64,000 nt of DNA from Euglena gracilis (lineage: Eukaryota; Euglenida; Euglenophyceae; Euglenales): NCBI GenBank assembly GCA_039621445.1, contig CP154955.1, positions 35,629,123 through 35,693,122 of the forward strand, read 5' to 3'. The notes beneath the pieces are model-generated. The model worked only from the letters and a program-made list of their open reading frames with translations. It was not told where the DNA came from and searched no databases. Positions 10,183 to 19,665 of the stretch are shown here, piece after piece. Made by a program: the position numbers and the translations under genes. Position 1 is the stretch's first letter. Each line of letters begins with the position of its first letter.

Positions 10183-11991
10183 TATCCTTCATGAGCTGGG
10201 CTGACATAAACCTCACCCAAAAATCATTCCAATCTGCCCGGGTGGTCTTTCCAGGGGTCTTCAACGAAATGTTATACCAAGCCCTCCTGGATTCAAAGTT
10301 ATTTTCAGGTGCGTATCTCGCCTTGATCCGCGCAAAAACCTGCGTGAATCCAGGCTTCGCACCCGAACGTTGCAGAAATTTAATTTCCTGTTTGAGAACT
10401 GTCACACAAACAGGACTCGAAAATCTGCAGCTTCATTGCCTCCCCGTATTCCCTCCCCAGGGAAATGGCCTGCCAATACATTTCCCAATCTGCCTCAAAA
10501 TTCTGCCAATCAGGAGACCTATCGTCGAATCGGGGAGGTCTAATCGACTTGGCAATTTCTGACACCACCAGGTCACCCCCCAGGGGTAAAACCGGAAGGT
10601 GCTGACCCCCTGTTCCACCCCCCGCAGAAACTGGTCGAATGGAATAAGTGGGACCTTGATTCCCGCTTTGCAATGAAGGAAAAGATCCTGAAAACAATGG
10701 GGTTGGACCTTCTTGAAGTGGTTCCAAATCAAAACCAATCTCAGGGGTGGCTCGTGCGGGAACAGGCTGCACAAGGTCAGCCGGTTTCTGCATCGTTATC
10801 ACTGGTTCCACATTCACAGTCACAGGCACAACCACCGGTGCTGGGACTGTGACTGTGGAAGATGACGATTTCTCCTTTAGGTTTCTTTCAACCTGGAGGA
10901 GCTTATCGCTTGTTCTTGCTGCTGAAAATTCTGAAGACAAAAACAGGTTGGCCACTTGCCCCAATGCAGACTGAACCCCTCTCTCAACATTTTGAACTGC
11001 CCCTTGCAGATTTTGTGTTTGGGATGAACATGATTGGAGTCCCAGCGAAAAACCTCGCATAGCACCCTCCAAATCATGGATCCCTTTTTCTGCCGATTGC
11101 TGCCCCCCAGCAATACTTTGCATCAAACTATGCTGGACCTGTGACTGCACAGCTTCATTATGCAGGACCCTGCCATGAATTTGTTGTATCAACGCATCCT
11201 GTCTCTGGGTAAGCACCTTAAATTGCTGACCCAGTGTCAGGATTTGCTGATCCTGCTTTTCATGGAGCAATCTGATTTCTTTCATTTGCTCCTGTTGAAA
11301 GCTTTTCACCTCTTGTTGGATTTCTTGCAGTCCTCTCTCCAAATTCTTATTTTTCTGCTTCTCCTTTTGATAATTCCTTTCAAACTGTTGCACCAAATTA
11401 TTTTCTGACCTGACACAGGTCATTTGGATTTGGAGTTCAGCCACGGCTCGCTGAACAAAATTGGAAATATGGTCCTGCTGCTGTGCAGAAAATTCCAGCA
11501 TATGTTGATCGACCTTATTTCTGCATTGAAGCAAAATCTGCGCAGCCTTTTGGTCCAATGCATTTGTTAATTTGATGCCCTCCGAAACCAGGTGTTCCAC
11601 TACTTGTGCCCTCGTCTCATCCAAAGACTTTTCAATGTGAGTGGCTGTGCATCACGCAGAACCACTTGCTCCTCCATACTCGAAACTCTGGCATTCATCT
11701 GATTAAGCTGAGTTGACAGCCCCTGGGCCCACAACTCCCACCGTTCATTTTCTTCCTCCCAAGGAGGCGGACGAACGGACGGACGGACGGCTGGTGAAAA
11801 AAGTAAAGGTCCGGACGGACGGCTGACCTTGTGGGCTTGGTCCAGACGGCTGAAGAAAATGCACTTGGTCCAGCTAGCCGGCTGGCCGGCCGGCCGGCTG
11901 GCCGGCTGGCCGGCCGGGTCTTTGAAAGCGCAGGCGTCTCAGTGCACGCGACTCTGGGCGGATATATACCAATTTTGCCATGGCCGGTGTG

Positions 11992-13774
11992 GATGCGCTC
12001 CAAGGTTGAGATTGCCAAGTTTTTGCTGACAGATTCAAAGCTGGAACGGATGCGGGCAATTGCCCGTGGTGCTCAGGACAGCATTGGACTCCCTGCAGGC
12101 GCACTCACGGCAATGCTGGAGCGTGCACACCAGGAAAAACCGAAGGGTAGGGACTGGATGTCTCGTACCGTCCATTGGAGTCAGCGACACATTGCAGAAT
12201 GTGGCCCCGTCACTACTGTGGAGCTGAATAAGCATTTGAATATCATCTGGAAGAGATGGGCAAGGGCAGAAGCCTCAGCGCAACAAAGAACGTCGAAGTT
12301 GGAGAAAGCTCGACAAGAGGGTGGGGTATGTCAAATCCCCATGCGCTTTTTTCCAATGTTGTCTGACAGGTTACAAATAAATCTGCAGTTGTTGCAAATG
12401 TGCAGAATGACTCAGATGTTATGGTAGTCCCAGATGAAACAGAGGAGGTATTTCTTGTTTTAATTTTATTCGGTGCCAATCACATGTTAATTGCACAGGA
12501 TGATAGCCGACAGCAAGCTGTGCTGGACACAGAGGACAACGCTGTTGCATCACAAGAGGTCTGTGGAGCCCCCAAAAAAAGCTATTTTGATTGCGCAGTC
12601 TGCAAACATCTTTTCGAAAGCAAACAGGCTCTGGCATCGCACCATCGGCACCGGCATTCCAAACTTAAGCGTGAGCAACGGTTCCCTTGTGTGAAGTGTG
12701 AAGTTTGTGGGAAGATGGTGAAAGCTGCTGGTTTGGGATCTCACAGACGTAAATGTGTGCGGCTGTTCACCAACCAGACAGTTTTGTTGCCCCCCCATTA
12801 ACAAAAGTGCCAGACTTCCGCTTCATTACACAACCAGGGGAAAAAAGAGAGCACCTTTGCCTGTCCTTCTCACATCCAAACCGGTTCCCCCTGTTCGAGG
12901 GCGCTCCGTATCATACCGGCAGTGAAAGCGGTGTGCCCTCCGACAAGGTTTTTTCCTAAAAAGCCTCTGGGTTGGGAGAAAAAAACCTTCCAACAACCTA
13001 CCCATATATGACATTGAACCCCCTCATCAGTCAGAATTTGATTCCTGAGTGGAACGGGGGGACGGAATCAGCGTACCAAGCCCAGCAACAGGCTGTGAAA
13101 AATCGTATAATAGCCTGGCGGGGTGTGGTCAATTTGGGGTATTTGACCTCTGCCAGCCCCGCACCTGCAGCCAGAATAGCAGCAGAGTCCGCAAAGGCCC
13201 CCCAAGTTGGCCGTGGGGAGAAAAAACAGGGTTTTTTTTGGAAATTATAGGGTGAGCACAGAAAAAAATCCCTGAGAAAGACCGGTTAAGGTACTCGAAG
13301 AAGGCAATTGTATCGCCAAAGCGACTAACAGAAGAGGAACAGGCAACACAGGACATACTGAAAAAGAAGCGGGAGTCTGTTACCTTTGGAAGTCGTTTGC
13401 CAGAAGGGATCCTCCTTCAAACTATTCTTGTCATATATGATGACCAGGGCCTTTTGAAGTTGTGTCGGTTGGCCCAGGGGTGGCATACAGGGCTGTACAG
13501 AATTATTTTTAGCGTTTATGTACTGCTCTGCTGTTGTGGCAGGGCAAAAATTGACGTCGAGCATTTGGAATACGTGGAGGCTACCAAGTGTCCAAGGACT
13601 TTGAGACAAGTGTTTTGGTTCAGGTTGGACAACAAAATTCGACCAGCTGTGTGGTCCAGTGTGCGTGGCACTAAGGTTGAACACTGGGATAACGACAAGC
13701 TTTATGGCTTCTGGGCAAGTGATGTGGTGGAAAAACAGGTTGATATTCCCCCAAGCAGGCATGCACATTTTTAG
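11992..13774 (+). CDS. zinc-finger gene inside the 2.77-kb insertion (intron-containing, partly broken)
   Basis: I do not recognise the family. A first exon reads on from WMRSKVEIAKFLLTDSKLERM with a basic helical region (HLNIIWKRWARAEASAQQ), and my model ends it at 12325. Tiny introns follow: 12326-12369 (44 nt, GTATGT...CAG) and 12448-12498 (51 nt, GTATTT...CAG), both phase 0. The next exon carries a C2H2 finger (CAVC...H...H, near 12590-12660) and a second Cys/His cluster (CVKCEVCGKM...HRRKC). After a C7 tract near 12790 the frame shifts; KVPDFRFITQPGEKREH continues two bases over. More coding-like sequence follows at 12972-13250 and 13397-13774 (RQVFWFRLDNKIRPAVW, WDNDKLYGFWASDVV). By context it may be the element's DNA-binding or transposition protein, but I see no catalytic triad. 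The start is uncertain. Confidence 0.55.
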
Positions 13775-14184
13775 CTGTGTTTCGTTTTTCCCAAATTTCT
13801 CGTACACTTTTCCGTGCGATGCGCAAAAGGTGTGGCCGCTCAAAAGCATCGCTCACCGGACTTGTTTGTACTGAAAAGCGCGATGCTGACCCTTGCAAAC
13901 ATCCGCAACATTATTGTGGTGGTGCGGGTACCGTATGTCCCGTACCGGCCGGTGTGGCCGGGATTTCTTCTTTTTTTCGTCAAAAAAAGCCCCCCCCCCG
14001 AGGCTGAAAAGGTCCAAAGTAAAGGGAATATATCAGAACATCGGCAATGTAGTTCAGAGGTCAATGCACAAGTCGACGTCTCTGAAGACCCGGCTTCAAA
14101 TCCCGGTCGTTGGTGGCGACTTTCTGTTTTCTCTGAGGAGGCAAAATTAATTTTCATAAAAGTACACGGACGAGACTGGTATCG
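13775..14184 (+). other. 3' part of the insertion, coding-like but unassigned
   Basis: A frame with VLKSAMLTLANIRNIIVVVRV and, after a C tract, HRQCSSEVNAQVDVSEDPA may be a further exon of the zinc-finger gene. No splice sites fixed. Confidence 0.3.
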
Positions 14185-14257
14185 CCCACCGTGGTATAGC
14201 GGTCTTGTGGTTAGCGTGTGATCGGTAGGTCGCGGGTTCGAAACCCGCCGGGGCGGC
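14185..14257 (+). other. tRNA-like sequence with A and B boxes
   Basis: TGGTATAGCGG (14192-14202) fits the polymerase III A box and GGTTCGAAACC (14235-14245) fits the B box, 32 nt apart. The T arm is perfect (gcggg, ttcgaaa, cccgc). The acceptor stem pairs for only about five bases and I cannot fold a convincing anticodon arm, so this is a decayed tRNA or a SINE head, not a called tRNA gene. Confidence 0.5.
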
Positions 14258-14259
14258 AA

Positions 14260-14536
14260 CTTCGTGTTTTTCCTGGTTTGACGTGATGAGAAGAGGGAAG
14301 CCGTGACTGCTTTTCGGAAGGACCTGGTTTGACGTGAAGAGAAGGAGGAAGCCGTGACTGCTTTTCGGAAGGAAGGTATTTTTCTGTTTTGGTCCGGCCG
14401 GCTGGCAAGACAGACATTGGTCCGGCTTGACGGACGGCTGGCGAAAAAATGCTTCGTCCGGACGGACGGCTGGGCGTCCAGCATTGGTCCGGCTGAAGAG
14501 GTCCGGACGGCTCGGACGGACGGACGGCCGGCCGCC
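14260..14536. repeat. subterminal direct repeats at the right end of the insertion
   Basis: Two copies of a ctggtttgacgtgangagaag...ccgtgactgcttttcgg unit (14273-14370) are followed by several CCGGACGGACGGCTG motifs. The left end of the insertion (11765-11930) has the same CGGACGG motifs in the same orientation. Confidence 0.65.
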
Positions 14537-14541
14537 CCCAA

Positions 14542-15767
14542 AATGGGTATGGGGGAGCTGGGCCCTCCTCCCCACAATCCATTTGGGTCTGGGCTGGCGG
14601 GCTAGAATCATTGTTCAGAAAAATGTCAGTTTGCCCATCTTTCTGAGTATCACCCACCCCCAGATCTTGGTGGGGTCTTTTCACCTCCATCGCTGATTCA
14701 TCAGATGGGGGTGTGCCCCTCCCTCGAATTAGGGGGTTGGTGGGGGAGCCTTCCATCGGGTCTTCCAAAGGCTCCCCCCCTGGGTGTGAACCCTTCTGCC
14801 ACTCTTGCACCCGTGCCTTTACCACCTCCCGGGGATATCTCTCACCCTCCTCTGTTAAAAATACATCCAAGGGACCTTGGGCTTGGATCAGGTCTTGCAT
14901 ATCCTTATCCGTTCGCTCATTCCCTTGGGAACCCCCCTGGACCTCCCCTATGGTTGCACCCGCTGAACAGGGACCATGTAGAGGATGGGGCAGAGGGACA
15001 GGAAGTAAAGGAAGATTTTCATTTGGCTGAAAGTGCATGCGGGAGTCCACAAAACCCAGCCCTCCAGTGGGTGCTGCTACCCCGCAGAAGGTGTGATCCC
15101 CGTCTAAATTTACAATCGCTGTTCCAGGAAAACACATTGGTGAAGAATCAGGGTTTCCAGCAATCTGCAAAAATGCTGGTGTTGAATTTGAAGTTGTAAC
15201 CGGGTTCCACTCAATTTGCTGAACATCGGTGGGCTGGTTTGTAAACTCTGGATTTCTGGGGCCACTGGGAGATACCAAATCAGAAAATTGAATATCCCCA
15301 TCCCCAGAAAAATCTGGGCCAGAATTCATGAAAAATCCTGGTGTCCTGCCGAAAGTAAATTCCTCAGCAGCCGGCTGGGAAATTAACAAAAGTGCACCCA
15401 GGTTTTCATTCGAAGAATGTGCCAAATCTGAAATGGTGTGAGAAGTATTTCCACCCATCTGAAACTGGGGGGAAAATTTCTGAGAATACTGAAAAGTCGC
15501 TGTATTTTCAAACTGATCATGACTAACAACATGATCAGTTGACAAACTTCTGCGACCATGTCCGCGGAACCCGTCCTCGGGGTCCCCGGCGTAGGATCGA
15601 TTTTTAAAAGTTCCGTGGCCGTCAGCCACTCCTGGGTGCGTCGGCAGGTTTTGCCCCGATCCCCCCCGGGGACTGTCCCCCCCCCCCCCGCAACCCGGAG
15701 GGCTCCAGTTCCCGTGGTCTCGGCACACGCCCCACCCTGCCCGGCCCCCTCGGGGGGAACCGGACAC
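14542..15767 (-). pseudogene. E1 N-terminal gag/leader ORF upstream of the insertion
   Basis: A long open frame continues across the excised insertion into Gag. Composition is Pro/Gly/Ser-rich and largely disordered (NSGPDFSGDGDIQFSD, EEGERYPREVVKARVQEW, DPMEGSPTNPLIRGRG), with no catalytic motif. The first about 70 codons run through GC-rich sequence with a C10 tract and may be leader rather than coding. The GCGTAGGATC motif at about 15588 sits here and recurs in two other LTR-type contexts. Confidence 0.55.
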
Positions 15768-16195
15768 ACCGAATGCGAGGGGTCTGATTTTTGGCTGTTT
15801 AGAGCCGAAATCGGGGGGGGGGGGGCCTGATTTAGGCTCGTTCGGAGCCGAAGTTCGGGGGGGGGGGGCAGAACACAGAATTTAAAAGTGCGTTGTCCCC
15901 TCTGCAGGGTCTTGCCATTTTACCTATATTCTGCTTCGACTTCCATCTCTCGATTGTCAATTCCACACTTGCACAAACTCGAGTACGCTTACAAGAATTC
16001 AATTGTTTCATTTGTATTGCAATTCAATTTTTGCAAGCGGAGCGAGCGGTGTGACACGCACACAGCGGGGAATCGGGGAGGGGAAAAGCAAGTAGGGAGT
16101 CCACGGACCGAGGTTGGGGAAATTACAGGTTTAACCCCGTTCTTAGCAACAGCCCAAAGCACTCCGGGGGGTGGACCTGAGCCCACCGTTGGGGA
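15768..16195. other. E1 leader / inner LTR edge, no gene
   Basis: Two G13-type tracts each follow a gagccgaa-like motif, then AT-richer sequence. The inner LTR edge and the primer-binding site should lie here, but I could not find a tRNA-Met-type primer site. The LTR copy at position 1 is cut by the window, so homology cannot define the edge. Confidence 0.5.
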
Positions 16196-16489
16196 ATGGA
16201 ACCACATTCTGTTTTCTGTGCGGGGCTGCCCCCCCCCAGTTCTGGGCTCTTGTCACCGAACTGGCTGGGGTGTTTATGCTTTGGGCTGAAATATTCTGGG
16301 AAAATATTTCTTCGCACAGCCCCCCCCCCCCCCCATCGTTGAGGGCTGACCCAGCCCGAAACGGTTGAGAGGAGGGATATTTTTTATGCCAACCTACTGT
16401 GGAAAATCCTTCAAAATTTCTTCCCGAATTTCTGGCTCTGTTCCCTGTCTGAAAACAGGAGAAAAAAACCCCGGGGAGAAACTCTGAAT

Positions 16490-16768
16490 TGTGGCATTGG
16501 ACATGTCCGTACGCATTCTGCAATTAAGCCTGGCGCAAATGTCAGCGCGCGCGCAGGCACACTTTTTTTGTAAAAAATTCTGGTTGTTTGCTTTGCAGGC
16601 AATCAGCGTACAACTTTGTCCATGTTTACCTCCAAGTCTGGTGCAAATGGGATTGCGTGCAGTGGAAGTTACAAGTTATAAGATTTTATGAAGAAATACA
16701 CTGTGAAGAAAAAGGGAGATTTTTTTGAGAAGCCCAGCCCCAGCAAAAGGGCAAGAGCCCTTTTTACA
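16490..16768 (+). repeat. 5' LTR (279 bp) of the mini-LTR element
   Basis: TG...CA ends, same length as the 3' copy. It contains a CGCGCGCGC run and the start codon of the internal ORF at 16688. Confidence 0.92.
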
Positions 16769-17686
16769 CAAAGTTGTATGAGTGTTGCCCATGGAGAAGG
16801 ACGTGGCCAAGGTGGCGCTGCGCCGGAGACCTCAGACTGTGTAATGCATGCCAGAGATGGCCATGGGGGCCATGCCAGGAATGGCCATGGGGGCCATGCC
16901 GCAGATGGCCATTGGGGCCATGCCACGGATGGCCATGGGGGTCATGCCGCAGATGGCCATTGGGGCCATGCTACAGATGGCCATGGGGGCCATGGTGCTG
17001 ATGCACATTCCCGTGCACGCCATCGACGAGTGGTGAAGTTGGATGGTGCTGATGCACCTGATGGCCATGGTGATTGTGGACATTCCCAGGAGTGGCATGC
17101 ACGTGGTGAGGATGATGATGCCGGTGGTGGCCATGGTGGCCAGAGAGATGCCCAGATGTGGCATGGGGCTGAGGGGGATGCTGCAGATGACCAAGTCCGA
17201 CATGCCAGTGGAGTCCATGATGCCCGAGGTGGTGATGCCACTGGTGGACAAGTGTCGACAGCCCTGAAGAACGACGTGAGGCTGAGGCTGCAGCTGGAGA
17301 AGGACATCCCCATCCTGGTGCTGTCGCCGGAGGAGTTGGTGCTGCTGCTGTTCCGAGATGCGGACGTGGCCGGCAACCTCCTCCAGTACGGGCAGCTGGA
17401 CGTGGCGATGCTGATCCCCAACGTCAACGAGATGAAGACGAGGAAGATGTGGGAGGACCTCCAGCCCCATGTGACAAAGCGGTATTACTATCAGCCGAAG
17501 TGGTTTTCTGGACCGCTATACAGCCCAACCGGGTACTGGGCCCTGAAGCTGGACTTGAGGACGAGACGAGAGGAGAGAGATGAGTGGATGGAGATTGAGG
17601 AAGATGGGACAGCCAGATGGAAGACGCCGTCGTCCCGAAGGAGATGGCGAAGGCGGCTGCAGGCCAAAGGGGTCCAGGGCCAGTGA
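16688..17686 (+). CDS. 332-codon ORF of the mini-LTR element, starting inside its LTR
   Basis: The ATG lies in the 5' LTR (MKKYTVKKKGDFFEK), and the frame crosses into the internal region. Residues about 55-110 are a minisatellite of 8-residue units (GHGGHAAD type) encoded by a 24-bp repeat. Residues about 190-332 look like ordinary protein: LRLQLEKDIPILVLSPEELV, MLIPNVNEMKTRKMWEDL, QPKWFSGPLYSPTGYWALKL, ending in an Arg-rich tail (SSRRRWRRRLQ). I recognise no retroviral domain or known family. The GC-rich codon use resembles host exons in this window, so capture of a host gene fragment is the likeliest origin. Confidence 0.55.
   Translation: MKKYTVKKKGDFFEKPSPSKRARALFTQSCMSVAHGEGRGQGGAAPETSDCVMHARDGHGGHARNGHGGHAADGHWGHATDGHGGHAADGHWGHATDGHGGHGADAHSRARHRRVVKLDGADAPDGHGDCGHSQEWHARGEDDDAGGGHGGQRDAQMWHGAEGDAADDQVRHASGVHDARGGDATGGQVSTALKNDVRLRLQLEKDIPILVLSPEELVLLLFRDADVAGNLLQYGQLDVAMLIPNVNEMKTRKMWEDLQPHVTKRYYYQPKWFSGPLYSPTGYWALKLDLRTRREERDEWMEIEEDGTARWKTPSSRRRWRRRLQAKGVQGQ
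16848..17005. repeat. 24-bp minisatellite inside the mini-LTR ORF
   Basis: About six copies of a unit with atggccat(g/t)ggggccatgcc. It is open in several frames on both strands, so it alone is no evidence of coding. Confidence 0.8.
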
Positions 17687-17689
17687 GGC

Positions 17690-17860
17690 TCCTGGAGGAT
17701 GCCCTGGCCTGGCATGTACGTGGCTGCAATGTCCACTGCCTGTGTTGGCTCCCTGGTGGGATGCCCCGATGTGGCATGTACGCTGCTGCCATGTCCACAG
17801 CCTGTGCCGGCTCCCTGGTGGGATGCCCCGGTGTGGCATGTGCAATTATGATATAATGGT
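17690..17860. repeat. tandem repeat of about 70 bp
   Basis: About two and a half copies containing ggctccctggtgggatgccc and gtggcatgtacg. Lies just after the ORF stop. Confidence 0.7.
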
Positions 17861-18109
17861 GGACTGGACCTGCAGACCGAACCCTGAACCCCATCAGAGT
17901 GTGCCCTCGCTTTCTGCTGTTGCCCCCCCCCGGCGAAGATTTGGGTGGTAAGGCGGCGTTCGGGTGAAGAACTCGAGCTTTGGGTGGAAGAGGGATCCGA
18001 ATTAGAATTTGATTTCACAGAGAATTGCGAGAATCGTGATTAAAATGCAATTTTTATTTTGGGAAGACGCGAGAATCGTGGTTGTGAATGATTTTCGGGG
18101 GTGGGTGCG

Positions 18110-18450
18110 GGGGGAGTTGGCTCCAGAGGGATGCCCCACCCGACCTTTTTGAAGGTGGAGGGGAGAGTTGGCTCACGAGTTGATGCCCCCCCCCCCTTGG
18201 AGAAGGGTGGAGGGGAGAGTTGGCTCACGAGTTGATGCCCCCCCCTGTCCAAGAGAGTGGTGGGGAGAGTTGGCTCACGAGTTGATGCCCCCCCCCCTGT
18301 GCAAGGGAGGTGGGGAGAGATGGCTCACGAGTTGATGCCCCACCCCCCCTGAGAAAGAAGTGGGGAGAGTTGGCTCACGAGTTGATGCCCCACCCATGAG
18401 ACAGAGGTGAGGGAGAGTGGCTCACGAGTTGATGCCCCCCCCCCCTGTTT
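18110..18450. repeat. tandem repeat of about 55-60 bp in the mini-LTR element
   Basis: About six units of ggggagagttggctcacgag-ttgatgcc followed by a C tract. Confidence 0.85.
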
Positions 18451-18585
18451 GAGATTCGTTGGCACCGAGTTGGCCAAGTTGGGGTTGGGAGAGTTCGGCT
18501 CTTTCGAGATGCCCCTCCCCCCCCCCCCCTGTGAAGGACAAGTCCAATGGCCAAGGGAGTCAAGTATGGAGACTGGGTCTCCTTT

Positions 18586-18597
18586 TGGGAAGGGGAG
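18586..18597 (+). promoter_or_regulatory. polypurine tract of the mini-LTR element
   Basis: ttgggaaggggag directly precedes the 3' LTR start TGTGGC, giving the element a plus orientation. Confidence 0.7.
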
Positions 18598-18876
18598 TGT
18601 GGCATTGGACATGTCCCTACGCACTCTGCAATTAAGCCTGGCGCAAATGTCAGCGCGCGCGCAGGCACACTTTTTTTGTAAAAAATTCTGGTTGTTTGCT
18701 TTGCAGGCAATCAGCGTACAACTTTGTCCATGTTTACCTCCAAGTCTGGTGCAAATGGGATTGCGTGCAGTGGAAGTTACAAGTTATAAGATTTTATGAA
18801 GAAATACACTGTGAAGAAAAAGGGAGATTTTTTTGAGAAGCCCAGCCCCAGCAAAAGGGCAAGAGCCCTTTTTACA
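18598..18876 (+). repeat. 3' LTR (279 bp) of the mini-LTR element
   Basis: Almost identical to the 5' LTR; ends ...TTTTTACA followed by the GAAT duplication. Confidence 0.92.
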
Positions 18877-19149
18877 GAATTTAATGAATTTTTGGTGTGA
18901 AGAATCTGAAAATTCTGCACAAACAAACCATAAAAAGCCTGTAAAAACTGGGAAAAAAACTGAGAAAATAAACTGTCACTGCCAGAGCCACAGCCATTCT
19001 CATCCCATTAAATTCCTGCCCCCCCCCCCCCCAGGGTTCGGTTCGGTACAACCGTAAACCTGGTGGAGGTAAAAATGGACCGGCCACATCCCGAATCTGT
19101 GGTTTTGGGTATTATTGCTGCCCCCCCCCCCCCGGCCTGCCATCATCTG

Positions 19150-19665
19150 ACCCAGGGTCGGGGAGGAAAAGAGACCAAAAGAGCTGCCCCTCCCCCAGCC
19201 CAGAAATTGGCATTCTTTCAGCCATATTTCGGCTGGGAGAGATAAAGATGCTGCCCCCCTCCCAGCCCAAGGCCTTCGGTTCGGTACTTGTCTGTTATCG
19301 CACGACATACCCCCCCCCTTTCGGTTATCGCACGACACCCTTTTTTTGGGTTATTTAAAGGAATAGGGTTAGGTGCGCACATGGCCACGTTGCGCTACAT
19401 GGCCACGTTGCGCTACGTGGCCACGTTGCGGTACATGGCCATGTAGCGCAACGTGGCCATGTAGCGCAACATTGCATGTGCGCACCTAACCCTACTCCTT
19501 CAAATAACCCTATAAAACCTAAAAATAAGGCGTCGTGCGATAACCGAAAGGGGGGGGTATGTCGTGCGATAACAGACAAGTACCTTCGGTTCTGCAAAAC
19601 CAAAAACCTGGTGGAGGTCCATAATAAACTGCCCAGGCGGTAACCACTTAAAATTATTCCAATGC
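19150..19665. other. inverted segment within the E1 5' LTR
   Basis: Reading this block as its reverse complement reproduces 540-755 of the other LTR: cggggaggaaaagagacc here is ggtctcttttcctccccg there, and aggtccataataaactgcc here is ggcagtttattatggacct there. Both LTRs keep gctgcccccc-type runs at the borders, which may have mediated the inversion. The 302-bp foldback sits in the middle. Confidence 0.85.
19283..19584. mobile_element. 302-bp foldback element with 8-bp duplication
   Basis: It is flanked by TTCGGTTC (19275-19282 and 19585-19592); the other E1 LTR has a single copy. Perfect terminal inverted repeats begin GGTACTTGTCTGTTATCGC and include two internal ttatcgcacgac direct copies per arm. 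The core is an almost perfect palindrome built from catggccacgttgcgcta units and ggttaggtgcgcac. No ORF. An 8-bp duplication fits hAT-like mobilisation, though the termini are not typical. Confidence 0.85.

Larger units (their letters stand above)
9078..11757 (-). pseudogene. E1 gag: coiled coil, capsid-like region and CCHC zinc knuckle, interrupted
   Basis: Pieces of one structural protein are split by two MITEs (9361-9542 and 9968-10182) and by frameshifts near 10400 and 11650. In order they are: a Gln/Glu-rich coiled coil (DQKAAQILLQCRNKVDQ, EQMKEIRLLHEKQDQQ); a capsid-like segment with DRSPDWQNFEADWEMYW and FARIKARYAPENNFESRR; SAEEAIRLLLNRVPEFI; and at the C-terminus a zinc knuckle CYYCGAPSHFKREC of the C-X2-C-X4-H-X4-C type. 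Removing each MITE with one TA copy restores a continuous frame across the site, which shows these are insertions in former coding sequence. The stop directly follows the knuckle. Confidence 0.85.
11763..14536. mobile_element. 2.77-kb insertion with CCCAA target duplication and a C2H2 zinc-finger gene
   Basis: The flanks are CCCAA at 11758-11762 and 14537-14541. Joining the flanks with one copy gives an uninterrupted Gag frame (PYPFW-EEENERW), which fixes both edges. The termini are GGAGGCGGACG... and ...GGCCGGCCGCC, giving only a very short imperfect inverted repeat (GG-GGC). Both ends instead carry subterminal CGGACGGACGG and GGTCCGGACGGCTG motifs in the same orientation. A plus-strand intron-containing gene and a tRNA-like sequence lie inside. 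A 5-bp duplication with these termini matches no superfamily that I can name. Confidence 0.8.
16490..18876 (+). mobile_element. complete 2.4-kb mini-LTR retrotransposon carrying a captured-looking ORF
   Basis: Two LTRs of 279 bp (16490-16768 and 18598-18876) start TGTGGC and end TTTACA. They differ at two positions I could see (gtacgcat versus ctacgcac), so insertion is recent. The 4-bp duplication GAAT flanks it (16486-16489 and 18877-18880), and the other E1 LTR preserves the empty site. A purine tract abuts the 3' LTR. There is no gag or pol, so it depends on another element, like TRIM/LARD elements. The internal 1.83 kb carries a coding-like segment and two tandem arrays. Confidence 0.92.

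Noticed and set aside
11830-11930. Arg/Ala/Gly/Pro-rich N-terminus of the zinc-finger protein
   Set aside because: It comes from a ggccggctggccggcc repeat in the element's subterminal region; the real start is probably downstream.
14185-14257. Functional tRNA gene
   Set aside because: Acceptor stem has mismatches and no convincing anticodon stem could be folded.
16848-17430. Minus-strand Met-Ala-Pro repeat protein
   Set aside because: The 24-bp minisatellite is open on both strands; the plus-strand frame continues into ordinary protein sequence, the minus one does not.
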